Shown here one piece after another: positions 44,231 through 52,737 of a stretch of DNA of 64,000 nt. Source of the stretch: Pseudorhizobium flavum (GTDB taxonomy: Bacteria; Pseudomonadota; Alphaproteobacteria; Rhizobiales; Rhizobiaceae). A model generated the notes under the pieces. That model made no database searches and was not told the origin of the DNA. It worked only from the letters and a program-made list of their open reading frames with translations. Position numbers and translations under genes: made by a program. Each line of letters begins with the position of its first letter. Positions within the stretch are counted from its first letter, which is position 1. The stretch is taken from the NCBI RefSeq assembly GCF_902502825.2, contig NZ_LR723670.1, positions 2,728,001 to 2,792,000 of the forward strand. The letters run 5' to 3'.

Positions 44231-45721
44231 TCAGTGGCCCATCAGGCGTTCCATTGCGCCCGGCTTGTCGTGGATTGCCAGCCTGTCGACGATGGTCTCA
44301 CTCGCGTTGTTGAGGCCGATAATGTCGACGTCGGCACCCTCGCGGCGGAACTTCAGCACGATCATGTCGAGCGCGGCGACACTGGAGATATCCCAGATAT
44401 GCGCTTCGCTGACGTCGATGGTGACCTTGTCCAGCGCTTCCTTGAAGTCGAAGGCTTCGTTGAAGTCTGTGACCGAGGCGAAGAAGACCTGGCCCTCCAC
44501 CTTGTAGGTCCGGTGATTGCCATCCTGCGAGAGCGTTGATGTGACGCGGAAAATCTGGGCGATCTTCCAGGCGAAGAAGACGGCTGACAGAAGCACACCG
44601 ATGAGGACGCCAATGGCGAGGTTGTGCGTGAACACCACCCCAATCACCGTCGCGATCATCACGATAGAGGATGAGCGCGGATGATCCTTGAGGTTCTTGA
44701 TCGAGGACCATGAAAAGGTGCCGATGGAGACCATGATCATGATCGCGACGAGCGCCGCCATGGGAATGCGGCTGACCAGCCCGCCCAAGACAAGGATCAT
44801 GAACAGCAGGAAGACGCCCGCGCAGAAGGTCGATAGGCGTCCCCGGCCGCCGGACTTCACGTTGATGATCGACTGGCCGATCATGGCGCAGCCAGCCATG
44901 CCGCCGATGAAGCCGGTGGCGGTGTTGGCGATGCCCTGGCCGACGCATTCGCGGTTCTTGTCGCTTGGAGTGTCCGTGAGGTCATCGACGATCTGCGCCG
45001 TCATCAGGGACTCCAGCAAGCCTACCGCAGCCACGGCCGCCGAATAGGGCAGGATGATCATCAAGGTGTCGAGGTTCAGCGGGATGTTCGGGATCAGGAA
45101 GACCGGCAACGTCGAGGGAAGTTCGCCCATATCCCCGACAGTTCGGATATCGAAGCCGAAGAAGATCGAGATCGCCGTCAGGACGACGATGCACACGAGC
45201 GGCGAAGGAACCGCCTTGGTGAGGTAAGGGAAGAGGTAAATGATAGCCAAGCCTGCAGCGACCATCACGTAAGTCAGCATTGGGACATTGGTCAGTTCCG
45301 GCAGTTGCGCCATGAAGATCAGGATGGCGAGCGCGTTGACGAAGCCGGTCATGACCGAGCGCGAAACAAACCGCATGAGGTAGCCGAGCTTCAGCAAGCC
45401 CGCGACGATCTGCAGGAGGCCTGCAAGGACCGTGGCTGCCAGCAGGTATTCCAGCCCGTGGTCGCGCACGAGCGTCACCATGAGGACTGCCGTCGCGGCT
45501 GTGGCTGCGGAGATCATGCCAGGTCGTCCGCCCACGAAGGCGATCAGGACAGCAATGGAGAACGAAGCATACAGGCCGATCTTCGGATCAACTCCTGCGA
45601 TGATGGAGAAGGCAATGGCTTCGGGAATGAGAGCCAGCGCCACCACAAGCCCGGCCAGAACGTCACCTTTGACGTTGCCGAACCATTCGGATTTGAGAGT
45701 GCCAAGAAAATCACGGTTCAA
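44231..45721 (-). CDS. SulP-family anion transporter with STAS domain
   Basis: 496 aa read from a TTG at 45721 with AGGAG 9 bases upstream. The N-terminal SulP core has about ten to twelve hydrophobic segments ([19 protein letters not shown] near the start is the typical opening), and the C-terminal STAS domain begins near residue 395. Family members carry sulfate, bicarbonate or other anions. First gene of the leftward stress cluster. Confidence 0.9.
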   Translation of the reverse strand: MNRDFLGTLKSEWFGNVKGDVLAGLVVALALIPEAIAFSIIAGVDPKIGLYASFSIAVLIAFVGGRPGMISAATAATAVLMVTLVRDHGLEYLLAATVLAGLLQIVAGLLKLGYLMRFVSRSVMTGFVNALAILIFMAQLPELTNVPMLTYVMVAAGLAIIYLFPYLTKAVPSPLVCIVVLTAISIFFGFDIRTVGDMGELPSTLPVFLIPNIPLNLDTLMIILPYSAAVAAVGLLESLMTAQIVDDLTDTPSDKNRECVGQGIANTATGFIGGMAGCAMIGQSIINVKSGGRGRLSTFCAGVFLLFMILVLGGLVSRIPMAALVAIMIMVSIGTFSWSSIKNLKDHPRSSSIVMIATVIGVVFTHNLAIGVLIGVLLSAVFFAWKIAQIFRVTSTLSQDGNHRTYKVEGQVFFASVTDFNEAFDFKEALDKVTIDVSEAHIWDISSVAALDMIVLKFRREGADVDIIGLNNASETIVDRLAIHDKPGAMERLMGH

Positions 45722-46396
45722 GTTATGGTTCTCCTGTGCTCATCCGGCGCTTGGGAGACCGCCGATCAGCAAAAATTTTCTACGGGAATGGACGCCGCTG
45801 AAGACGTTCAATCGCGAACGCGCAAGCGAAGCTGGCGGCATCAGTTCGAAGACGTGATCAGGCCGTCGCAGTCATGTGGAAGGTCCAATCGGAATGCTCG
45901 CTGTGGTATCTAAAATGGAGATTGCAGGAGCTAGCTGGTTGCCGAGGGATAGGCGCTCGGAGAAGCCACCCGCGAACGGGTCCGGTTGATGGCGGCAATA
46001 TTGCGGCAAAAAAGTTCGGGATCAAGCGGAAACTGCAATCAGCGCCGTTACCGCACCAGCGTAGTGATGCCTCTCTGGCCCGGAGCCAATAGCTTCCGAG
46101 CGAGCGACCGCCGATTGCATCTCGATCAGCGGAAGGGGCCAAATCTTGGGCGTCTCGTGGGCGAAACGAGGTCTGGCATTGACCGTCAAGCCCTGCATAA
46201 CCTATAGATTGTGACGGCAATGGACTCTGCCAGGCGTCAGGCCGAACCGCTTCGCCAACGAAGCTGATGATTCCTACTCAACGCGCACCACGCGAAGGAG
46301 TAGATGCTTGTCTGACTGTCACCCAACCCAATTCGCTCATACCCATGTCACGATAGCCAATGCCCCCAGAACGAGGATCGCAGGTGGAGGCGCGGA
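45722..46396. other. Non-coding stretch between SulP and crcB
   Basis: 675 bases between divergent genes. Open frames here look random and lack ribosome sites. It should hold promoters for both directions. I looked for the fluoride riboswitch usually found before crcB and did not recognise it. Confidence 0.45.
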
Positions 46397-46780
46397 ATGA
46401 GCTATCTTGTTGTCTTCCTCGGGGCCGGACTCGGTGGTGCTGCACGACACGCTGTCAACATCGGAGCCGCCCGCCTCCTTGGCTACGGCTTTCCGTTCGG
46501 AACCCTATCCGTCAACGTTCTCGGCTCGCTCATGATGGGGCTCCTGGCGCAGGCCTTCGTGATGCGCTCGGGGCTGCCGCAGGAGCTTCGCCTCTTTCTG
46601 GCGACGGGCCTGCTCGGCGGGTTCACGACCTTCTCTACCTTCTCGTTGGATATCGTCAGCCTCTGGGAACGCGGACAATGGGGTTTGGCGGCCACGTACG
46701 TGGCCGTATCTCTGATTGCGTCAGTCGCTGGACTTTTCCTTGGGTTGTCGCTCATTCGCCTTAGCGGCCCGGGAGGCTGA
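46397..46780 (+). CDS. crcB: Fluoride channel CrcB/Fluc
   Basis: 127 aa with four hydrophobic segments. Family signatures are present: GAGLGGAARHAVN near the start, GTLSVNVLGS, and GLLGGFTTFSTFS. Fluc proteins form dual-topology dimers that let fluoride leave the cell. The next gene starts 3 bases downstream, so the two are an operon. Confidence 0.93.
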   Translation: MSYLVVFLGAGLGGAARHAVNIGAARLLGYGFPFGTLSVNVLGSLMMGLLAQAFVMRSGLPQELRLFLATGLLGGFTTFSTFSLDIVSLWERGQWGLAATYVAVSLIASVAGLFLGLSLIRLSGPGG

Positions 46781-46782
46781 GC

Positions 46783-47220
46783 ATGAAGAACCTGTTTGCC
46801 AGTTGGCCGTTTTGGGCTCTCCTTTCCGCAGGCTTCGCTGCGCTGACGACTATATTTGCGAAGGTCGGTGTCGAGAACGTCAATTCCGACTTCGCTACCT
46901 TCTTCCGCACCATAATCATCCTGATGGCGGGGGGTCTGATCCTCTACGTCACCGGGAATTGGCAGGAGCCATCGACCGTCTCGCCCCGAAGCTGGCTTTT
47001 CCTTGTCCTGTCAGGTTTGGCAACAGGTGCATCCTGGATATGCTATTTTCGGGCGCTGAAACTCGGCGATGCCGCCCGCGTCGCTCCGATTGATAAGCTA
47101 TCCGTCGTCTTCGTCTCGGTGTTCGCAGTCCTGTTTCTCGGAGAACGATTGTCCCTGCCGAACTGGCTCGGCGTGGTCATGATCGCTGGAGGAGCAGTGC
47201 TGGTCGCCTATCGCGCATGA
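46783..47220 (+). CDS. EamA-family membrane protein, single domain
   Basis: 145 aa, about half the size of a normal EamA/DMT transporter, with five hydrophobic segments and one EamA unit (GAVLVAYRA ends the last one). Single-unit members are known and may dimerise. The start has GGAGGC inside the end of crcB. Substrate unknown. Confidence 0.8.
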   Translation: MKNLFASWPFWALLSAGFAALTTIFAKVGVENVNSDFATFFRTIIILMAGGLILYVTGNWQEPSTVSPRSWLFLVLSGLATGASWICYFRALKLGDAARVAPIDKLSVVFVSVFAVLFLGERLSLPNWLGVVMIAGGAVLVAYRA

Positions 47221-47760
47221 GCTGGAACTACCCTCGGACCCCCCATGGGGGAAAAGCATCTGTGTTGGGAGTGGTGCATATGGTTCCGGCGAAGCCTGCC
47301 AAGGGTGGACCGGTTTGACTGGGGCGTCTGTTCACGCCGCATTGTCTAGAGGGTGTGACTCCGGCACTTTCGCACCGACCGGCGGAACACGGGAAATGTG
47401 GCGGAGCGGCTGTTTGGCAAGCCGATCCAGGAGGTCGTCTCAAGATTGTCGACGAGAGCGGCGCTGTCGCGGCGACCATGCCTTTTTCGGTCAGTGGTCA
47501 GACCATAGACGCTGGCACGCTAAGCCCGAAACATGTCCGCTGTTGGCGCTTTCGAGCCATGACGGCCTTCGGCCCAAAGGGGACTTCGGCTTCAATCAAA
47601 CCTGATTCTACACCGTCAAAGCTGTTGGAATTGCAGAATGAAAATCTGCGCGTAAATCTTGATTATTGCTAATCCCTCCCAATCTCTGCTCTACTCTTAT
47701 TTACTCCTTGCAGTAGTAGACGGGAGGTGTTAGAGAAAATTCATCCGAAGGAGGATCGTC
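47221..47760. other. Non-coding stretch upstream of the RAMA gene
   Basis: 540 bases. A frame around 47355-47672 is open but starts poorly and changes character; it may be decayed coding DNA (AAVWQADPGGRLKIVDESG reads like a protein fragment). A second copy-like motif GGCCTTCGGCCCAAAG near 47562 recalls the one at about 32326. No RNA gene seen. Confidence 0.4.
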
Positions 47761-48189
47761 ATGGAAAAGATCGAAATCGACTGGGACATTCACAAAATGA
47801 TCGAGAATGAGCGTCAGGGCTTCGATGAAGCGCCGTATTTAGCTCTTCGGCGTTTGCTTAATCTTCCTCCCCCCGCTCAACCGGAAACGGCATCAGAAAA
47901 GACGTTAGCCGCAGGCATTCCTTGGACCGAAGATGGCGTCACTGTACCCCACGGCTCCCTCGCAAGAATGGAATACCTGAGAGGCTCGCAGGTCTACGAA
48001 GGCCAGTTCCTTGATGGCCGCCTAGTCGTAGAGGGCCAGTCCTTTGACACGCTTTCCGCTGCCGCTAGTGCCCTCGCCGTTACGAAGGAGGGCACAAAGA
48101 CAAACCTGAATGGCTGGAACTACTGGAAAGCAAAGTTCCCCGGAGAGTCTAAGTGGCGGGCGTTGATTGAGATGAGACCCAAAAGGTAA
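47761..48189 (+). CDS. RAMA-domain protein
   Basis: 142 aa with GAAGGAGG 6 bases before the ATG. The N-terminal half starts IEIDWDIHKMIENERQGFDE, reminiscent of the SeqA-type N-terminal oligomerisation segment. The C-terminal half (about 80-140) is a RAMA domain: GQFLDGRLVVEGQSF, then AASALAVTKEG, then NGWNYWKAK. RAMA domains are found with restriction and DNA-modification proteins and are thought to bind modified DNA. It stands alone next to an insertion sequence. Confidence 0.75.
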   Translation: MEKIEIDWDIHKMIENERQGFDEAPYLALRRLLNLPPPAQPETASEKTLAAGIPWTEDGVTVPHGSLARMEYLRGSQVYEGQFLDGRLVVEGQSFDTLSAAASALAVTKEGTKTNLNGWNYWKAKFPGESKWRALIEMRPKR

Positions 48190-48244
48190 GCCAAGGACGC
48201 AATTCCATAATGGGCAGTTATCTGATCGATGTCTGCTATTGGCG

Positions 48245-49810
48245 GATATCGTTGAAAAACTCGTAGGATTGGCTGCTCATCCGCCCATTTCTGCCTTTAG
48301 GCGGATCGAGCATGTCCCTCTGCCCAGAGCCGCAGCGTAGGGTGGTAGTCCATGCCGCTCTCAGACGGCAATGACGCTGTGTGATGGCCTGAGTTTGGCC
48401 AGCCTTCTGAGGTTTTGCGCCGTCGCTGCAAGCAGGAATTCGTCTCGCGCACCACACGGCCCTCGGAGCCTTAGCCGCGCCATGCGCAGGATGCGCTTGA
48501 GGTGAGCAAAGAGCATCTCGACCTTCTTTCGGCGATGCCGTGACTGCCCGTATTCCGGTGTTGCGGCTATCGCTCGGGCGACGTCACGGGCATCTTCGTT
48601 GAGATCGCGCGGCACCTTGCGCATCGGTGTGTTAGGGCAGCAGCGAGGCTTCAGTTCGCAGCGATCACAGTCCCTCTTGCTGGCGCGGTAAAGCCGCGTC
48701 CCTTCGGCGGTGATCCCTGATCTGGGTGTCGCATAGGTTCGATGGAACTGCTTCAGCTCCTTTCCCGCCGGGCAGATGTAGCGGTCATTCTCGACCTCCC
48801 ATAAGAAGTCCGAGCGGGAGAAGGTGCCGTCCGTCCTCTTCGACTTGTCGAAGACCGGTATGTGCGGCGCGATCTTCTTCTCCTTGACCAGCCATGCGAG
48901 ATTGTCGGCAGAACCGTAGGCACTGTCGGCCGCCAAATAGCCGGGCCGCAAGCCGAAGCGGCTCTCCGTTCTGTCGAGCATCGTGCGGGATGCTCCGACC
49001 TCCGCCTGGCGGATTGCTCGTGTGGCCTCTACGTCCACAATGACGCCGTGGTCTGTGTCGATCAGGTAGTTGGTGGCATAGGCGAAGAAGGCATGGCCTT
49101 TGTGGGCACCGGTCCACTGCGCTGCCGGATCGGACGGAGAGATGAACTTCGGCGTCACCCGCGAGGCAGCACCAAAAGCGGCATCATCGAGAACAGCCAG
49201 ATATTCCTGCACCGAACGCCCAGCGTCCTCTTTGGCTTCCCATTCAGCGCCCGGTACCGAGCGCTGTTTGTTGGCATCTGCTGCAATTAGGCTAGCGTCG
49301 ACGGCAAATCCTTCCGCACCGACCAATCCTTGCGCAAGGCAGCGCTCCACGACCGTCTCAAAGATATGTCGCAGGATGTCGCTCTGCCGGAACCGGCCAT
49401 GGCGGTTCTTCGAGAAGCTGGAATGATCAGGCACTTTGCCGTCCAGTCCAAGGCGGCAGAACCAGCGATAGGCGAGATTAAGGTGGACCTCTTCGCAGAG
49501 CCGCCGCTCAGATCGGATACCCATGGAATAGCCGATGATCAGCATCCGCATCATTAGCTCCGGATCAATCGAAGGGCGACCAGTGGTGCTGTAGAAAGGC
49601 TTCAACTGCGCTCGCACGCTGTCGAGTTTGAGATGGCGGTCGATCCCGCGCAGCAGATGATCTGCAGGAACGTGATCATCAAGGCAGAAGTCGTAGAAGA
49701 GCTGCGCCGGAACTGCCTGACATCCCATCATCGCTCAACCCTCCGCAAATCATTGCGGCGATTGAATCACGGCTACCCAGCACCGACAACGCGAGTTTTT
49801 CAACGATATC
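48245..49810. mobile_element. IS1182-family insertion sequence
   Basis: 1566 bp. Perfect 19-bp terminal inverted repeats GATATCGTTGAAAAACTCG (48245-48263, inverted at 49792-49810) enclose one transposase gene. The flanks carry a 4-bp direct repeat GGCG (48241-48244 and 49811-49814), consistent with target duplication, so it probably moved here as a complete unit. It is nested in the larger island. Confidence 0.85.
48361..49731 (-). CDS. IS1182-type DDE transposase
   Basis: 456 aa, apparently intact. DDE-type catalytic residues can be read in GFAVDASLIAAD, LAADSAYGSADN and RKKVEMLFAHLKR. A cysteine cluster (CDRCELKPRCCP) precedes the last part, as in the family. It fills most of the element and reads leftward, away from the recombinase operon's end. 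Confidence 0.88.
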   Translation of the reverse strand: MMGCQAVPAQLFYDFCLDDHVPADHLLRGIDRHLKLDSVRAQLKPFYSTTGRPSIDPELMMRMLIIGYSMGIRSERRLCEEVHLNLAYRWFCRLGLDGKVPDHSSFSKNRHGRFRQSDILRHIFETVVERCLAQGLVGAEGFAVDASLIAADANKQRSVPGAEWEAKEDAGRSVQEYLAVLDDAAFGAASRVTPKFISPSDPAAQWTGAHKGHAFFAYATNYLIDTDHGVIVDVEATRAIRQAEVGASRTMLDRTESRFGLRPGYLAADSAYGSADNLAWLVKEKKIAPHIPVFDKSKRTDGTFSRSDFLWEVENDRYICPAGKELKQFHRTYATPRSGITAEGTRLYRASKRDCDRCELKPRCCPNTPMRKVPRDLNEDARDVARAIAATPEYGQSRHRRKKVEMLFAHLKRILRMARLRLRGPCGARDEFLLAATAQNLRRLAKLRPSHSVIAV

Positions 49811-50033
49811 GGCGCATTCTTGCTATCAACTTCGTAGTGGTATTTTTTCGGAATGGCCAAACGCGGTTGGTCGATGTGCGAGGGAAACACCGCTTACCCC
49901 CCCGACGGACGGACAATCTGCTTGGATAAGGTGACCATCAGGCAAGGGGTGGTTCGCATAATCCCGTAATCGGCCCAATACGTACCCTCCTTTGAGGGTC
50001 AGAACCGCCGATGACAACCCTCCAAGAGTGGAA

Positions 50034-50525
50034 CTATATTGGCCGGGGTGAGCGTCTTTCCTGTGCCAGCTCTCTCTCTAACTGCTCGACCCTCTCTAAG
50101 AGCGTCAAATTCGTCAGGTGCGCTTCGTTCAGCTCTTGATCCTTACTCTTGACCGCGCGATTCAGACGTCGAACTTCAGCTCGGAGTTCAGCTAGAGTTG
50201 CGTCCCCACCCAATTGGCGAGGAGGGCTGGCAACATCTTTAAGTGAGATGCTTTCGATGCGGTTCTTCTCTGCCTCGATCTCTGCAAAGAGGTCTGGATT
50301 GTTCTTATGAATCGCGTCGCTGCCACAACGCGCAAACTTCCGGAGTCCTTCCCAACCGAACGTTACACCATTCGCCAACTGATTTGCCAAGTCATCGGAG
50401 GTTTTCACGCCTCGGAGGAACTCCAGCAACCGCTTGACCTTTTCCCGCGCCCGTTCCGTTTTCGCATTTTTGGCAGGCCCGTTGAATGAGCGCTTTGCGC
50501 TCCGCGCTCTGTAAACTCTAGGCAC
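50034..50525 (-). CDS. Small coiled-coil protein of the recombinase operon (TnpC-like)
   Basis: 163 aa, basic at the N-terminus (MPRVYRARSAKRSFNG) and a long coiled coil at the C-terminus (about 100-155). The start overlaps the end of the third recombinase gene by 8 bases. A small DNA-binding helper (TnpC) follows two recombinases in Tn554, and this protein has a similar place and size. Function is inferred from context. Confidence 0.65.
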   Translation of the reverse strand: MPRVYRARSAKRSFNGPAKNAKTERAREKVKRLLEFLRGVKTSDDLANQLANGVTFGWEGLRKFARCGSDAIHKNNPDLFAEIEAEKNRIESISLKDVASPPRQLGGDATLAELRAEVRRLNRAVKSKDQELNEAHLTNLTLLERVEQLERELAQERRSPRPI

Positions 50526-52737
50526 TTAACATTCTCAGGAAACGTTCTGCAATCCGTCTTCCCTTACGAGCGAACCTTCGCAGAATAGCAGGAGCCCTGC
50601 TATCTTCCTCCATCTGCTTATGGCGATCATAGGCCATCGACCAAAATGATTGAAAAACCGGCGTAGTGAAGAAATTTACGCATTCCCCGCAGACGGTTTC
50701 AGTCTTGCCAGTGGATGGCCACGCCACTGCACTGCCAGGCTCCGTAGACGTCCTACAACGGGCGGTTTGGCGAGCGTCTGAATCCCAGAAGCAGTATCCG
50801 AAAACTAAGGGATAGACTCGCACGCCGCTCGCGCTCAGTTCCTTCTCCAGCTTTCGAGGAATATCAGTTGGAGAGGAAACGCGAAAATCAAGACGAGCAA
50901 TCGTTGACTGGACTTTCTTCAGCGCCCCTCCAACAAGCGGCAACCCGTTTAGCAGGTGGTCTCCTATAAGCCGAGATGTCATTCGGGTCTGAGATTCGCG
51001 AGCCGCGTCCAGCCGCGACGCTCGACGAGAGTACAGGATGGTCGTAGTAAGTTCATCATGATTGAGGAGACGCTGCAGGGCTCGAAACCGCCCACCATAG
51101 CTATAGTAGTTCACCCATAGCGTGGGGAAGAAACGCCTGAAGTGGCGTGGGATAAATTTGATACCGTTCGCAACGTCTCCAGGTACGTAACGCGCCGCGA
51201 AATCAGCCATTCGTTTACGGAGTGACGACTGGTCACTGACCGATTCCCGCAGCCGATTTTCACGAAGGAAAAGCTCGTTCGAACCGCTTTCCAACCTTGC
51301 CTTGGCCCCAAGTCGAACCGCAATCTGGATCGCTCTAACAACGACGGCGGGACAAGGATGGCGTGTCTCGCTTCCAGCCACTTCATTGCGGTTTTTGAAA
51401 ACCCTCGACTTCAAGTACCATCCGTCCACCCCCTCCTCCAAACAGTCAGCGTCGAGACTGAGGGCCTCACCGGTACGATCAGCTTCCCAAGCAAGAATAA
51501 TGATAGCGATTGATGTCCAAAGGTCCGTAATCGCGGCTTCTAGGCTCCGCCCGTTGTGTCGCGAGGCACCAATAGTTTCGATAGGCCAGGGCGAAGCGGT
51601 CCCGGAGTGCTTCCCATAAAAGGGTAAGCCGATCAGTGAACCGGCGTTCCTTGTCCTTGTAGGCGTCCGTTGAAGCTTAACGCGATTTGATCTGGCTTCC
51701 TCAAACAAATGCTTAGCGAATGTTTCCCGTTTGTCGTGTGCCGATTTACGTGCGTGGGCTGCTTTCAGAATGAGCTTCTTGAAGTGGGGCCTATAGATTG
51801 AGGTGGGGCCAACGCCGCACTGCTGGGCGATTTTCGTATAGTTGGGTCCGTCACTGGTGAGAATTGTGCTCGTTTCGGCGAGCACCTCAAACGCCAACAG
51901 TTCCGCGACAAGGGCCGTCCGCTCACCTGGACTAACCCGCGACGTGGTCGGCGGCGGCAATGCATCGACTCGCTCTTGCAAGTCGATTAGCTCGTCCGCA
52001 TAGTCGTAGACATATTGTAGCGCGACATCGGTGTAGGCGAAAACAGCTTCTTCGTTGATGTCGTCGGTTTGATCCTGGCTACTCCCCTTTTTTCGACCAG
52101 CCTCTGCGGCTTCTAGAAAATCATCAAAGAGGGAATACCTGAAGCCGTCATTGAGCATGAATACTTCATCCTCAACAGGAATGCAGTAAAGGTCGTACAA
52201 TTCATGAATAACTGAAAGCACCACAGAAAGGTAACCGCTCGAAGCCTTGTAAACCCTTTCCGTTGATTGCGAATTTTTAACTGGAAGCGTACCAGCTCGG
52301 GCTCGGCTTTTTTTCACAGCGCCCCGCGCGGCGGATATTCCATCACCTATACTATCGACGAGCGATTTAATAGACGAGGCCGTCACTGAAGCAAAGGATG
52401 GAAACTTTGTTGCAACCACCCAATCTACGAGCTGAAAAACGATACTCATGCGCGAGAACGCTGTAGCTCGGACAAGGACCACGGGCCTGGTGTTGCGTAG
52501 ATGGCAATAGTACCGTCGACACATCTCCAATAAGGGGGCCCATTTGAGATCGGTCAGCATCTCCCCATTGGGAAGTTTACGCTCCCAAGAAAGACGTTCT
52601 GGTTGTCCAGGATGTTTTTTGTGCCGCCATACGGCGGCCTCCCAACTATCGATCACATCGGGAGGTAATTCAACGACTGTAAGTTTCCTTTCGCTTTCCA
52701 GATAGAAAAGAGGAGGCGCAGCGGATTGGGGCATCAT
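50518..52737 (-). CDS. Tyrosine recombinase, third gene of the trio
   Basis: 739 aa from the ATG at 52737, which overlaps the previous stop (ATGATG). The C-terminal catalytic domain shows R421 (ADRTGEALSL), H532-x2-R535 (PRHFRRFF) and a candidate nucleophile Y569 (TTTILYSRR). A cysteine-containing tail (GYC, ARC, VCGEC) could bind zinc. The first 400 residues are unlike ordinary integrases, so the protein is far longer than the usual 300-400 aa. One of three recombinases expected to act together at the ends. Confidence 0.82.
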   Translation of the reverse strand: MMPQSAAPPLFYLESERKLTVVELPPDVIDSWEAAVWRHKKHPGQPERLSWERKLPNGEMLTDLKWAPLLEMCRRYYCHLRNTRPVVLVRATAFSRMSIVFQLVDWVVATKFPSFASVTASSIKSLVDSIGDGISAARGAVKKSRARAGTLPVKNSQSTERVYKASSGYLSVVLSVIHELYDLYCIPVEDEVFMLNDGFRYSLFDDFLEAAEAGRKKGSSQDQTDDINEEAVFAYTDVALQYVYDYADELIDLQERVDALPPPTTSRVSPGERTALVAELLAFEVLAETSTILTSDGPNYTKIAQQCGVGPTSIYRPHFKKLILKAAHARKSAHDKRETFAKHLFEEARSNRVKLQRTPTRTRNAGSLIGLPFYGKHSGTASPWPIETIGASRHNGRSLEAAITDLWTSIAIIILAWEADRTGEALSLDADCLEEGVDGWYLKSRVFKNRNEVAGSETRHPCPAVVVRAIQIAVRLGAKARLESGSNELFLRENRLRESVSDQSSLRKRMADFAARYVPGDVANGIKFIPRHFRRFFPTLWVNYYSYGGRFRALQRLLNHDELTTTILYSRRASRLDAARESQTRMTSRLIGDHLLNGLPLVGGALKKVQSTIARLDFRVSSPTDIPRKLEKELSASGVRVYPLVFGYCFWDSDARQTARCRTSTEPGSAVAWPSTGKTETVCGECVNFFTTPVFQSFWSMAYDRHKQMEEDSRAPAILRRFARKGRRIAERFLRMLSA

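Noticed and set aside
45858..46220. 120-codon leftward frame upstream of crcB
   Set aside because: No ribosome site, composition not protein-like, no recognised family.
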